From Gammaproteobacteria bacterium (GTDB taxonomy: Bacteria; Pseudomonadota; Gammaproteobacteria; Pseudomonadales; Pseudohongiellaceae), in NCBI GenBank assembly GCA_009922595.1, contig RFVC01000018.1, positions 1 through 39,088 on the forward strand: a DNA stretch of 39,088 nt. Reading direction: 5' to 3'. The position numbers and the translations under genes were made by a program. The notes under the pieces were generated by a model, which was given only the letters and a program-made list of their open reading frames with translations, did no database searches and was not told the DNA's origin. This document shows positions 30,734-39,088 of this stretch, piece by piece (the first letter of the stretch is position 1; every line of letters begins with the position of its first letter).

Positions 30734-33379
30734 TTACTGCAGGCTTTTACTGACGACCTCGTAAACATCCTTGGAGATACCCCGCAGCTCCAAGACTCGC
30801 CGCAGGGCCGCCTGCATAAGCTGCTGCCTTTGCTCACCGTATTTTTTCCAGCGCGTTAACGGAGTGAGGAGACGCGAGGCAATTTGCGGATTGATTTCAT
30901 TTAGCGCAATGACCTGCTCCGCAAGAAAGTCATAACCGCTGCCGTCCAGCTGATGGAAACCCACGGCATTGTTATGGCAGAAGGCCCCAATAACGCTACG
31001 CACCTTGTTTGGATTGCGAATATCAAAAGCTTCGTGCGCCATGAGCGCTTTCACACGGGACAGGTTGTCGGGAATGCTGGCCGCACTTTGCATGGCAAAC
31101 CACTGATCAATCACCAGCGTTTCGTCTTGCCAGGTGTTATAGAAGTGATCAAGCAGTTCCTGTTTCAGTCCCTGCGAATCTGCTCCCGGGTTGTTAACCA
31201 CGGCGCGCAGCGCGGCACTGGAATCAGTCATGTTGGTGGCGCTGTCATACTGGGCCCTCGCCAGTGACCAATAAGCCTCCTTATCCAACGCAACGAGATA
31301 GTTCAGCACCGAGTTTTTCAAACTACGCCTGGCGACTTCATCTGCATTGAATACATAGGAGGCATCACTGCTGCAGTGCTGGTAAACGGCAAGGAACTGT
31401 TCATCCAACGCCGAGGCCAGATGACGGCGCAGTGATTCGCGTGCCTGGTGAATAGCATCCACGTCCACCACCTCGGCGATTTCAGCCAGGTAGGCTTCCG
31501 AGGGAAGAATCAGCAGATTGGCCAGCATGGCCTTGTCCTGGGAATCGTCCAACGCCGCAGAAAGCACTGAGGTAAATGCACTGACCAGACGCTCATCCAC
31601 TTCATTCCGTCCTGACTGCAAGTCGCCAAGAACCAGCAGCGCAAGCTGCTGGGCGGCTTCCCAGCGGGCAAAACCATCATTCTCGTGCTGCATCATCAGC
31701 ATCAGCTCATCACGGCTGTAGGGGTAATGCAGTTTCACAGGGGCAGAAAACCCACGCAGGAGCGCGGGCACCGGCTGACTACGAATTTTCTCAAAGACAA
31801 AATCCTGCTGCGCTTCACTGACATGCAGGACCGCTTCATCACCCACTGATTCACCTGCGAGTGTTAAAGGCAGGCTTTCCCCCTCCTCACTGAGAAGACC
31901 AACGGTAAGCGGAATATAAAAGGGCTCTTTTTCAGGTTGGGCGGGTGTTGGTGGACACGACTGTTTAACATGCAGCGTGAATGTTGAAGCCTCCGCATCA
32001 AACTTACCGCTGACTTCAAGACGCGGAGTACCGGCCTGGGTATACCAGCGGCGGAACTGGCCAAGGTTGATCCCGGAGACTTCCTCCATGGTACTGACAA
32101 AGTCCTCGGTGGTTACCGCCTGGCCGTCGAAGCGTTCGAAATAGAGATCCGTGCCTTTCCTGAACAGTTCAGGGCCCAGCAGGTTGGCCTGCATCCTGAC
32201 GACCTCGGCTCCCTTCTCATAGATGGTAACCGTGTAAAAATTAGAGATTTCCATGTACGACTCAGGGCGCACCGAGTGCGCCAATGGTCCGGAATCCTCG
32301 GCAAACTGAATGGTGCGCAGAAAGCTGACATCCTCCACACGCTTCACTGCCCTCGAACCAACGTCAGCAGAGAATTCGGAATCGCGGTAAACCGTGAAGC
32401 CTTCCTTAAGACTGAGCTGGAACCAGTCGCGGCAGGTGACACGGTTGCCCGACCAGTTGTGAAAATACTCGTGGGCAACGATGGCCTCGATGCGTTGAAA
32501 AGCCTGGTCGGTAGAAGTTTCCGGCTTGGCGAGCACGCAGGAGGAATTGAAGATATTCAGGCCCTTGTTCTCCATGGCGCCCATATTAAAATCGTCGACG
32601 GCCACGATCATGAAAATATCGAGGTCGTATTCCCTGCCATAGACTTCCTCATCCCAGCGCATGGCTTTTTTCAGGGAAGCAAGAGCAAAGTCACACTTAT
32701 CCAGGTCTTTTTCCTCGACAAAAATACGCAGTTCGACTTCACGGCCCGAGCAGGTGGTGAACGTATCATCGACCGGCTTCAGGTCGCCGGCCACGAGAGC
32801 AAACAGGTAGCTTGGCTTTTTAAAGGGATCTTCCCACGCCACCCAGTGCCGACCATTGTCCAGGTCGCCACTGCCGATGTTGTTGCCGTTTGACAGCAGT
32901 ACCGGGTAGAGCGCCTTGTCGGCTTCTATGCGCGTGGTGAAACTCGAAAGTACATCAGGACGATCCAGGTAATAGGTGATCTTGCGAAAACCCTCGGCCT
33001 CGCATTGAGTACAGAACATCACCCGGGATTTATACAGACCTTCTAGACTGGTGTTTTCCTGGGGCTTTATTTTAGTCACACACTCCAGTATGAAGTCATC
33101 AGGCACTCCAGGAACTGAAAGCTCTTCACCATCGACAGAGTAAGCCGCTTGATCAAGCGCTTTACCGTCAACGACCAGTTCATCAAGTTCCAGTTCTGCC
33201 CCGTTAAGCACCAGCACGCCACCATGGCGTTCTGCCGCTGGATTTTTACGCATCACCAGGCGCGAATGCACCATGGTGTGGGTTTCAAATAACTGGAAGG
33301 TAAGATGGGTTTCGTCGATCAGGTAGTCGGGCGGCGTGTAATCTTTCAGGTAAATGGTTTTGGCCTGGCTTTCTTTCAT
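30734..33379 (-). CDS. pepN: aminopeptidase N (M1 family)
   Basis: 881 residues, the usual bacterial PepN length. Signature elements: YKSRVMFCTQCEAEGFRKITYY near residue 120, the exopeptidase motif GAMEN near 268, and the zinc site HEYFHNWSGNR followed by LKEGFTVYRD (HExxH-x18-E). The C-terminal DUF3458-type domains and long helical region are complete. It removes N-terminal residues, preferring Ala, Arg and Lys, from peptides in the cytosol. It starts 23 bases after the DUF2797 gene. The order nadK-glpG-DUF1315-DUF2797-pepN recalls the Pseudomonas arrangement, suggesting a long-conserved cluster. Confidence 0.97.
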   Translation of the reverse strand: MKESQAKTIYLKDYTPPDYLIDETHLTFQLFETHTMVHSRLVMRKNPAAERHGGVLVLNGAELELDELVVDGKALDQAAYSVDGEELSVPGVPDDFILECVTKIKPQENTSLEGLYKSRVMFCTQCEAEGFRKITYYLDRPDVLSSFTTRIEADKALYPVLLSNGNNIGSGDLDNGRHWVAWEDPFKKPSYLFALVAGDLKPVDDTFTTCSGREVELRIFVEEKDLDKCDFALASLKKAMRWDEEVYGREYDLDIFMIVAVDDFNMGAMENKGLNIFNSSCVLAKPETSTDQAFQRIEAIVAHEYFHNWSGNRVTCRDWFQLSLKEGFTVYRDSEFSADVGSRAVKRVEDVSFLRTIQFAEDSGPLAHSVRPESYMEISNFYTVTIYEKGAEVVRMQANLLGPELFRKGTDLYFERFDGQAVTTEDFVSTMEEVSGINLGQFRRWYTQAGTPRLEVSGKFDAEASTFTLHVKQSCPPTPAQPEKEPFYIPLTVGLLSEEGESLPLTLAGESVGDEAVLHVSEAQQDFVFEKIRSQPVPALLRGFSAPVKLHYPYSRDELMLMMQHENDGFARWEAAQQLALLVLGDLQSGRNEVDERLVSAFTSVLSAALDDSQDKAMLANLLILPSEAYLAEIAEVVDVDAIHQARESLRRHLASALDEQFLAVYQHCSSDASYVFNADEVARRSLKNSVLNYLVALDKEAYWSLARAQYDSATNMTDSSAALRAVVNNPGADSQGLKQELLDHFYNTWQDETLVIDQWFAMQSAASIPDNLSRVKALMAHEAFDIRNPNKVRSVIGAFCHNNAVGFHQLDGSGYDFLAEQVIALNEINPQIASRLLTPLTRWKKYGEQRQQLMQAALRRVLELRGISKDVYEVVSKSLQ

Positions 33380-33402
33380 TGGGTTTCCTGTTTGTTCGAG
33401 GG

Positions 33403-34221
33403 TTATGCGTTGAAGGACACTTCGTATCCGGTGAAGCGGCGCAGGTTGATGACGCCTGTGTCCAGTATGAGGTACTGTCCCTTGATACCCTGCAGCACAC
33501 CTTCCACTGCAGGAGTTTTATCCAGGTTGAACGAGGTGATTTTTTCCGGGAAAGTTTTTATCGGGTAGTCGATTGCAACGGGGTCCACGCCATTGATCAC
33601 GCTGATGGCATGCACGCCGAACTGCTGACGAAGTTCTTCGATCTCCTTATCGCACTCCTGCAGCAACCGATCTCTTTCTGCGGCCATATCCAGTTCCACG
33701 ACGTCGCCCTTGAGCATGTTGCGCCAGTTGGTCTTGTCGGTGACATGTTGCTTGAACATTACCTCGGCAAAACCTGACTGCTTGCGTGACCTGACGCGAA
33801 GGACGGGTAAGGCCTGTACAGCACCCTGGTCAATCCAGCGAGTGGGTATTTGCGAGGCACGCGTAATGCCCACCTTGATACCGGATGAATTGGCAAGGTA
33901 GACCACGTGGTCCTGCATGCAAAAGCGATCACCCCACACCGGCTCACGGCAGGTGCCGGCATCATAGTGGCACTTTTCAGGGGAGATAATACAGCTGTCG
34001 CATTGCGCCAGTTTCTGAAAACAGGGGTAACAGTACCCCTGGTTGAAACTCTTGTTGGTATCACGCCCGCAGTGCACGCAGGTAATCTTGCCCTGGTGTT
34101 CAAGACTGATCTTTTTGCCTACCAGTTCATTGAGGCTGAGCTCGTCATCGCCAAGAACGAGAAAATAGAGCACCGGACTTTCCAGCCGCGCCCGCATTTT
34201 ATGTAACTGTCCTGCCAACAC
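33403..34221 (-). CDS. DUF2797 domain protein
   Basis: 272 residues. The N-terminal half has a cysteine-rich stretch, TCVHCGRDTNKSFNQGYCYP and further cysteines up to GDRFC, able to bind one or two zinc ions. The middle reads HVVYLANSSGIKVGITR followed by RWIDQGAVQAL, which recalls the GIY-YIG-like VYL...KVGIT pattern, so a nuclease-like fold is possible but unproven. The family has no assigned function and is commonly found beside pepN. Cotranscribed with its neighbours: 62 bases after DUF1315 and 23 bases before pepN. Confidence 0.85.
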   Translation of the reverse strand: MLAGQLHKMRARLESPVLYFLVLGDDELSLNELVGKKISLEHQGKITCVHCGRDTNKSFNQGYCYPCFQKLAQCDSCIISPEKCHYDAGTCREPVWGDRFCMQDHVVYLANSSGIKVGITRASQIPTRWIDQGAVQALPVLRVRSRKQSGFAEVMFKQHVTDKTNWRNMLKGDVVELDMAAERDRLLQECDKEIEELRQQFGVHAISVINGVDPVAIDYPIKTFPEKITSFNLDKTPAVEGVLQGIKGQYLILDTGVINLRRFTGYEVSFNA

Positions 34222-34283
34222 CGTATTGATTTTTCCTTACTGCTTCAATGTAATTTTTATAATTCGTTTAAAGGCTTTTTAAA

Positions 34284-34520
34284 TTACTGCTCACCCGATT
34301 TACAGCCATTTTTGCCCCTCAGAAAGCCTACCCGTTTCTCGGGATCCGTGTATTCCAAGTCATAGGCAATCACGGCCTGCAGGCAATGCTCTTTTTGCTC
34401 TGCCGTCAGTTTTTCCCCGTTTTCCCAGCGACCCAGTTCAACGGCGGTTTTCAGCTGCTCATGAATTTCCGGCGTGATGCTTTCGAGAAGCTCCTGCATA
34501 CTGTTGGGAATGGTATCCAT
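34284..34520 (-). CDS. DUF1315 (YeaC-like) protein
   Basis: 78 residues. The core matches E. coli YeaC: LLESITPEIHEQLKTAVELGRWENGEKLTAEQKEHCLQAVIAYD is shared in pattern (MPEVYxRL-TAVELGKWxDGxxLTxEQKENCLQ). A short C-terminal tail (FLRGKNGCKSGEQ) follows. The function is unknown. It lies 9 bases after the rhomboid gene on the same strand, within the nadK-to-pepN cluster, so it is probably cotranscribed. Confidence 0.87.
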   Translation of the reverse strand: MDTIPNSMQELLESITPEIHEQLKTAVELGRWENGEKLTAEQKEHCLQAVIAYDLEYTDPEKRVGFLRGKNGCKSGEQ

Positions 34521-34529
34521 AGTGCAAGC

Positions 34530-35405
34530 CTACCCTTTGATTCCTCTGCGATAACGGCTAAAGCCCGCCATGATAACCCCGCAAAGTACACCGGTCACGA
34601 GTCCACCGATATGGGCTTCATCGGCAATAAAATCGATATCCATGGCCGTGATAATGACCAGGCTCAACAGCAGGAAGAAGACCAGCGCACCCGGTAAAGA
34701 CAGGCGCTTGGCCGGATCGATGACCTGCCACATCCAGATGTAGCCAAACAGGCCGTAGACAACACCCGACATTCCGCCAAAGTAGATAGTGCCACCATAT
34801 AGAAACTGGGCCGTGTTAGAAAAAAGGGCCACGATGATGATCACGCACAGCATGATCCAGCTCGGTTGCCGTGCTTCAATGCGCCGACCAAATTCCCAGA
34901 GCCAGAGCATGTTGAAAGCCAGGTGCAGCAGGCCTCCGTGTAGAAGAATGGGTGAAATCATCCTGGCAAAGGTTGCGGCGTTAAAATTTTCCAGCACCCG
35001 TTCCAGATTGATGATGCGCGTCCCGTAGCTGAAGTTCGGGTACAGCATGCTCCGTACCAGGTCGGTCATGTCATTAAGCGGCGCAACCAAGAGCAGGACG
35101 GCGCAGGTAATCACCAGGGTTAAGGATAAGGGTGCCCTGACAAAGGCCCCGAAAATATTGGTAACGAATTCGCCGGGACGAAAATACGCACGCAGGTCGC
35201 TTGAATCTTTGTGCTCGGGTAAAACCTCTTCCCGCTGCCACTGCTGGAACAGGGAAACGGTCCGGTAAGCATCTTCTTCACGAGCAACCAACAAATGCTG
35301 GCGGCCGTTCTCATGCTGAATACGATGGGAAATTTCATGCTGCCAGAGCAAGCGTGAAAACTGGGACAGATCCTCTTGCTCTGACACATCTAGAATGAAA
35401 ATCAT
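34530..35405 (-). CDS. glpG: rhomboid intramembrane serine protease (GlpG family)
   Basis: 291 residues. The N-terminal 60 or so form the small cytosolic GlpG-type domain (SRLLWQHEISHRIQHENGR). Six membrane helices follow. The catalytic serine is in GGMSGVVYGLFGY and the histidine in ADEAHIGGLVTGVLCG. The oxyanion-side HGGLLHLAFNMLWLWEFGRRIE motif is complete. It cleaves transmembrane substrates in the inner membrane. It starts 32 bases after nadK and runs into the DUF1315 gene. Confidence 0.93.
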   Translation of the reverse strand: MIFILDVSEQEDLSQFSRLLWQHEISHRIQHENGRQHLLVAREEDAYRTVSLFQQWQREEVLPEHKDSSDLRAYFRPGEFVTNIFGAFVRAPLSLTLVITCAVLLLVAPLNDMTDLVRSMLYPNFSYGTRIINLERVLENFNAATFARMISPILLHGGLLHLAFNMLWLWEFGRRIEARQPSWIMLCVIIIVALFSNTAQFLYGGTIYFGGMSGVVYGLFGYIWMWQVIDPAKRLSLPGALVFFLLLSLVIITAMDIDFIADEAHIGGLVTGVLCGVIMAGFSRYRRGIKG

Positions 35406-35437
35406 CGGCGTAGGGAGTGGCTCCGCGGAAACCGTTG

Positions 35438-36316
35438 TCAGCTGTTGGTTGGCCTGTAGGACCAGCCTAGCTTGCTGCGACAGGTTTCGTAATAGTCATA
35501 ATCCCCGGGGTGAACAATTTTCAGTTGCTCTTTTTTCTTACGGATAGTAATACGGTCGCCCGGTGTACAGGGATGGCTCATGGCGCCGTCACAACTGAGC
35601 TGCGGCATGATATGGTGACGATCGCCAACCACCAGTGTGAGCTCACTGTTACTGTCGATGACGATGGGTCTACTGCTGAGACTGTGCGGGTTAATAGGCA
35701 CTAACACCATGGCGTCCAGGGCAGGATGCATGATGGGCCCACCAGCAGACATGGCATAGGCGGTAGAACCTGTCGGAGTTGCCACGATAAGTCCATCGGA
35801 CGCCTGGTTGTAGACAAATTCCTGGTCGATATACAGCGCAAATTCAATCATCTGCACGGCCTTACCCGGATGTAGCACAACATCGTTCAGGGCGGAACCA
35901 AGATAATCCTGCTTCTCGCCGATAAACAGATCAATCAGGTAACGCGATTCAATCTTGTATTCCCCGCCCAGCACCTGTTCCAGCGTGCTTTCAATTTCAT
36001 CCGGCAGAATGTCAGTAAGGAAACCAAGCTTGCCTCTGTTGATGCCAATCACGGGCAGGTCATGTTCAGCAAGCATGGAGGCCACTTGTAGGAGACTGCC
36101 GTCACCGCCAACAACGATGACCAGGTCACACTGCTCGGCCAGTTTCTCAATCGGGCTTACCGGGTAGTCCTTCTCTTGAAGCAGGTCCGCGATATTCACA
36201 TCAAGCACGATGTTTATATCTACATTATCCTCAAGAAAACTTATTACTGCGTGTAGGGAATCGACAATTTCCTTGTTGTTTCTGCCGGTAAGACCGATTG
36301 TTGAAAATGCAGACAT
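35438..36316 (-). CDS. nadK: NAD kinase
   Basis: 292 residues, the E. coli length. Signatures: the phosphate-binding GGDGSLLQVASML near residue 72, GINRGKLGFLTDI, NDVVLHPGKAVQMIEF, and ASDGLIVATPTGSTAYAMSAGGPI. It phosphorylates NAD+ to NADP+ with ATP and is essential in most bacteria. First gene of the minus-strand cluster running to pepN. It is divergent from the nucleotide-sugar dehydrogenase, with a 133-base spacer that contains the palindrome at 36373-36387. Confidence 0.97.
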   Translation of the reverse strand: MSAFSTIGLTGRNNKEIVDSLHAVISFLEDNVDINIVLDVNIADLLQEKDYPVSPIEKLAEQCDLVIVVGGDGSLLQVASMLAEHDLPVIGINRGKLGFLTDILPDEIESTLEQVLGGEYKIESRYLIDLFIGEKQDYLGSALNDVVLHPGKAVQMIEFALYIDQEFVYNQASDGLIVATPTGSTAYAMSAGGPIMHPALDAMVLVPINPHSLSSRPIVIDSNSELTLVVGDRHHIMPQLSCDGAMSHPCTPGDRITIRKKKEQLKIVHPGDYDYYETCRSKLGWSYRPTNS

Positions 36317-36372
36317 ATCTTTGGCGACATTCCATAAAAAGGGGTCAAGTATATCATGCTAGTAGAATCAGA

Positions 36373-36387
36373 AATGATTTAATCATT
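36373..36387. promoter_or_regulatory. AATGATT-T-AATCATT palindrome upstream of the sugar-nucleotide dehydrogenase
   Basis: Perfect 7-base arms around a single T are followed directly by TATAAA, which could be a -10 box for the plus-strand gene 60 bases on. No convincing -35 is present. It may be an operator; AT-rich palindromes of this length also occur by chance. Confidence 0.3.
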
Positions 36388-36449
36388 ATAAATCAGTGCA
36401 TTATCCAAAACCTTTGTTTAGAATGTGCCGCCTCAAAAGGAGTGTGTTT

Positions 36450-37724
36450 TTGAAGCTGGAAGAAAGCAAGATTGCCGTTATCGGCCTCGGTTATGTCGGT
36501 CTGCCCCTCATGGTGGAATTTGCAAAGCATTTCCCGACTGTTGGTTTTGACATCAATGAAAAAAGGGTCAGGGAGCTTGCCAAGGGCAAGGACATCATGA
36601 AAGACCTGAGCGCAGCCGAACTGCAGACAGCTACCCATGGGCAGTTCAGTTATGATCCGACACTGCTGGCAGACAGCAACGTTTATATCGTCACTGTACC
36701 TACCCCGGTTGATCAGGAAAACAGACCTGACATGAGCTACCTAACTAATGCCTGTGAACTGGTGGGCAAAGCACTCAGAGCGGGCGACGTTGTTATTTTC
36801 GAATCCACTGTCTATCCCGGTGCCACGGAGGAAGCCTGTATCCCGGTATTGGCAAAAGTCTCAGGACTAACATTTAACACAGATTTCTTTGTGGGATACA
36901 GCCCCGAAAGAATTAACCCCGGCGATAAGAAGCGCCGCCTGACCAACGTCATAAAGGTCACCTCTGGGTCCAACCCGGAAACATTAGAATTTGTTGACTC
37001 GCTTTACGGCACGATTGTCACCGCCGGCACTCATCCTGCCAGCAGCATCAAGGTGGCAGAGGCGTCAAAGGTCATTGAGAACACCCAGCGCGATCTCAAT
37101 ATCGCCCTGGTGAATGAGCTGAGTATCATTTTTCACCGGCTGGGTATTGATTCAGAGGAAGTGCTTGAAGCCGCCGGCACCAAGTGGAACTTTCTCAATT
37201 TTCGACCAGGCCTGGTGGGCGGTCATTGCATCAGCGTTGACCCCTACTACCTCACTTATAAGGCACAGGAAATCGGCTACCACCCGGAAGTAATTCTTGC
37301 CGGCCGCCGCATCAATGATGAGATGGGCACTTATATAAGTGAACGCGTGGTAAAGGAGATGACCCGCAACTGCATTGACGTCGTTGACTCTAATATTCTC
37401 GTCATGGGGCTCGCCTTTAAGGAAAACTGTCCTGATATTCGCAACACACGCGTTGCTGAGCTGGTCAAGGGACTACAGGGATATCATGCCAACGTGGATA
37501 TTCATGCTCCCTGGGTCAGCAGTGAATCTGCCATGGAGGAATACAGCCTAAACCTTGTTGAGGAACCGCAAGCGGAAAAATATGATGCGATTGTGTTGGC
37601 GGTGGCCCATGACTGTTTCAGGGAAGCGGGACTCAAGCAAATTAGGCACTATGCCAAAGCGCAGCATGTGCTGTTTGATGTGAAATACCTATTTCCTCGG
37701 GCAGAAAATTTGACCCGTCTCTGA
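36450..37724 (+). CDS. tviB: nucleotide sugar dehydrogenase (TviB/WbpO type, UDP-HexNAc 6-dehydrogenase)
   Basis: 424 residues from the TTG at 36450, preceded by AAAAGGAG at 7 bases. The frame is open from 36396 but the extra 18 codons have no ribosome-binding site and no family match. The Rossmann motif is IAVIGLGYVGLPL; the catalytic lysine region is KVAEASKVIENTQRDLNIAL; the catalytic cysteine is in VGGHCISVDPYYLTY. The C-terminal domain (NILVMGLAFKENCPDIRNTR) is complete. TviB/WbpO oxidise UDP-GlcNAc or UDP-GalNAc to the uronic acid, used in capsule or O-antigen. No glycosyltransferase is visible in the window; other polysaccharide genes may lie outside or elsewhere. Confidence 0.93.
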   Translation: MKLEESKIAVIGLGYVGLPLMVEFAKHFPTVGFDINEKRVRELAKGKDIMKDLSAAELQTATHGQFSYDPTLLADSNVYIVTVPTPVDQENRPDMSYLTNACELVGKALRAGDVVIFESTVYPGATEEACIPVLAKVSGLTFNTDFFVGYSPERINPGDKKRRLTNVIKVTSGSNPETLEFVDSLYGTIVTAGTHPASSIKVAEASKVIENTQRDLNIALVNELSIIFHRLGIDSEEVLEAAGTKWNFLNFRPGLVGGHCISVDPYYLTYKAQEIGYHPEVILAGRRINDEMGTYISERVVKEMTRNCIDVVDSNILVMGLAFKENCPDIRNTRVAELVKGLQGYHANVDIHAPWVSSESAMEEYSLNLVEEPQAEKYDAIVLAVAHDCFREAGLKQIRHYAKAQHVLFDVKYLFPRAENLTRL

Positions 37725-37755
37725 GCAGTCTTATTAAATCAGTCGGACTGCTCAG
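37721..37755. terminator. hairpin across the convergent tviB and metalloprotease stops
   Basis: CTGAGCAGTC (37721-37730) and GACTGCTCAG (37746-37755) are perfect 10-base arms around a 15-base loop, overlapping both stop codons. No U tract follows on either strand, so it is not a standard intrinsic terminator, but it may block readthrough or protect both mRNA ends. Confidence 0.5.
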
Positions 37756-39088
37756 CGCCGACGGCAAGTGAAAAAGGCGTTCTGCTGTAAACCAGTTCTT
37801 CAGTGTCCAGCATCCGATACGCCACGTAGATATTGAGGGGTGCGTCACCAAAGCCCTGCTGTTCCAGGTCCACTCCTGTCAGGATATCCAGCATTTCATT
37901 TTCACCCATGATACGGGTATCCGTAACCTGCCCAAGCGTTTTCAGCGAGCCGTTCCATGTCACGAAATTACCGTCACTGGTTGCCTGGAAAAGCTGGGAG
38001 CGGTTCCTGATGATGACAAGATGCGTGGTGTATTCACGCCCCACATGGCTTTGCAGCGGGGTGATACCCAGCCTAAAGTTGAGGGTTTCACTACCTGAGA
38101 AAGCAGTGCCAAAATCCTCGCTGGAATCAGAATAAATGCCCAGACTAATATCGGCATCTATCACACCAACTACCGAGGACACGCCTGTTGCAGCGCGCAG
38201 TCTTTCCTGCTGACTGCTGTAGTATTTTTCTACTTGGTACTTGACCAGGTTAAGTGAAGCCACCGCATCGGAGCCCTCGACTTCGTCATCCTTGTCAGCA
38301 CCACATGCAAATGGACCGCAGCCGCGGGCCGGATCCGAGAAGCGGTAGAGGCGATTGACCACGTCGAAGTCATCCGGGTAGGCCATCACCGTCACAAAAC
38401 GGGTGTCAACACCGTAACCGGATGAATAGGAAAAGGTACCGCCGGCAGCATCCTCACGCCGGGAATGGACAAGGCCAAGATTGTGCCCAATTTCATGGGC
38501 CAGTACGCTGTCGTCCTGACAGTCGATATTGATTACCGACACCCCGAAGTCCTTCTGGTACACCGCGGAAAGATCGCCCTGCGTTCCGCTGCCGGAAAGG
38601 TTGGCCAGGCCACACAGTCCTTCATTGCCCGCCATTCTAAACAGCACCATCAGATCACCGCCAAACAGCATGCGTTTCCTGCCCAGATCCTGCAGACTTT
38701 CATCATCCTGAAAGGTCACATTGGATAAATCATGCACCAGGTTGTCGGCAGGCGTGTAGCTCACTTGATGGACACCCACAGGCCTGACAACGATACCCGC
38801 CTGGCTGTCGGAAAAAATCTTATTCGCGACATTGAACAGCTGGTTGATACGCGTGTTCACCTCCCCGCGGTAATAGCTGTCTATTTCCGGGGTATAAGCG
38901 ACAAGAATATCGATATTGGCATCCCGGTTATTCACCTGCATACCATCAAGACTGTCTGTACCAAGCAAACCCTCATTGAAATCGCTGACCCCGTCAGAAT
39001 CGGTATCGGTCACCACGTCGCGGTAAAGCTCAACTATCACGTCACTTCTGACATCGCCCACAATGGCCGTGCTGTATACCAGCGGATA
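37739..39088 (-). CDS. secreted metzincin zinc protease (reprolysin-like), 5' end missing
   Basis: About 449 residues are visible and the frame runs off the right edge, so the N-terminus and any signal peptide are missing. The zinc site HEIGHNLGLVH fits HExxHxxGxxH, with a methionine turn in FVTVMAYPDD, as in reprolysin/M12B-like bacterial proteases. Before it, DTDSDGVSDFNEGLLGTD resembles a thrombospondin type 3 calcium-binding repeat. NIDILVAYTPEIDSYY and NQLFNVANKIFSDS open the catalytic domain. After it, the C-terminal 150 residues look beta-rich and may be an accessory domain. It is probably exported and degrades extracellular protein, by family inference. It converges on tviB with 14 bases between stops. 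Confidence 0.82.
   Translation of the reverse strand, partial: YPLVYSTAIVGDVRSDVIVELYRDVVTDTDSDGVSDFNEGLLGTDSLDGMQVNNRDANIDILVAYTPEIDSYYRGEVNTRINQLFNVANKIFSDSQAGIVVRPVGVHQVSYTPADNLVHDLSNVTFQDDESLQDLGRKRMLFGGDLMVLFRMAGNEGLCGLANLSGSGTQGDLSAVYQKDFGVSVINIDCQDDSVLAHEIGHNLGLVHSRREDAAGGTFSYSSGYGVDTRFVTVMAYPDDFDVVNRLYRFSDPARGCGPFACGADKDDEVEGSDAVASLNLVKYQVEKYYSSQQERLRAATGVSSVVGVIDADISLGIYSDSSEDFGTAFSGSETLNFRLGITPLQSHVGREYTTHLVIIRNRSQLFQATSDGNFVTWNGSLKTLGQVTDTRIMGENEMLDILTGVDLEQQGFGDAPLNIYVAYRMLDTEELVYSRTPFSLAVGAEQSD

Noticed and set aside
1-39088. CRISPR array, insertion sequence, prophage or integron
   Set aside because: I saw no regularly spaced repeats, transposase, integrase or phage structural gene anywhere in the window.

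Overview
The window reads as chromosomal DNA of a marine-type gammaproteobacterium. The evidence is a Pseudomonas-like cysS-glnS/ppiB-lpxH block, a nadK-glpG-DUF1315-DUF2797-pepN block, queF, acnB, YadGH-type ABC genes, and regulators of the proteobacterial dedicated sortase system known from marine Gammaproteobacteria. G+C looks moderate and even throughout. I see no phage, IS element, CRISPR array or plasmid module. The genus cannot be fixed from the sequence alone.

Layout. 1-2750: the 3' part of a YHYH-domain protein, a fructosamine-kinase-family gene broken by one base, and an exported carboxymuconolactone-decarboxylase-like protein. 2779-5299: a two-gene operon of a GntR-type DNA-binding domain fused to a complete AIR-synthase (PurM) domain, overlapping a glutathionyl-hydroquinone reductase gene; a promoter and a perfect inverted repeat lie just upstream. 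5498-7225: a MATE exporter and a 350-base spacer. 7226-11857: sensor kinase and response regulator (PdsS/PdsR type) divergent from a PdsO-type OmpA protein and a GST, but with no sortase or sortase substrate. 12042-18555: SRAP protein, a secreted protein plus DUF6152 pair, tRNA-Ser, nitroreductase, queF, ABC exporter and a dimeric-type dUTPase. 18694-19058: tRNA-Pro, tRNA-Arg and tRNA-His in one unit. 19156-23604: cysS, glnS, ppiB, lpxH. 23699-25920: a second DUF6152 locus with two large secreted relatives. 26016-36316: DUF1289, acnB, an AAHS-type MFS transporter, pepN, DUF2797, DUF1315, rhomboid protease, nadK. 36450-39088: a UDP-HexNAc dehydrogenase (TviB/WbpO type) and a truncated secreted metzincin protease.

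Most of the window is housekeeping: translation, TCA cycle, NADP supply, lipid A, queuosine and nucleotide hygiene. The unusual parts are the GntR-PurM fusion with its candidate operator, the sortase-regulator locus that lacks its sortase, and two DUF6152 loci whose predicted mature proteins begin with His-His. Redox and detoxification genes (hydroquinone reductase, GST, nitroreductase, MATE, aromatic-acid-type MFS) are scattered between them.
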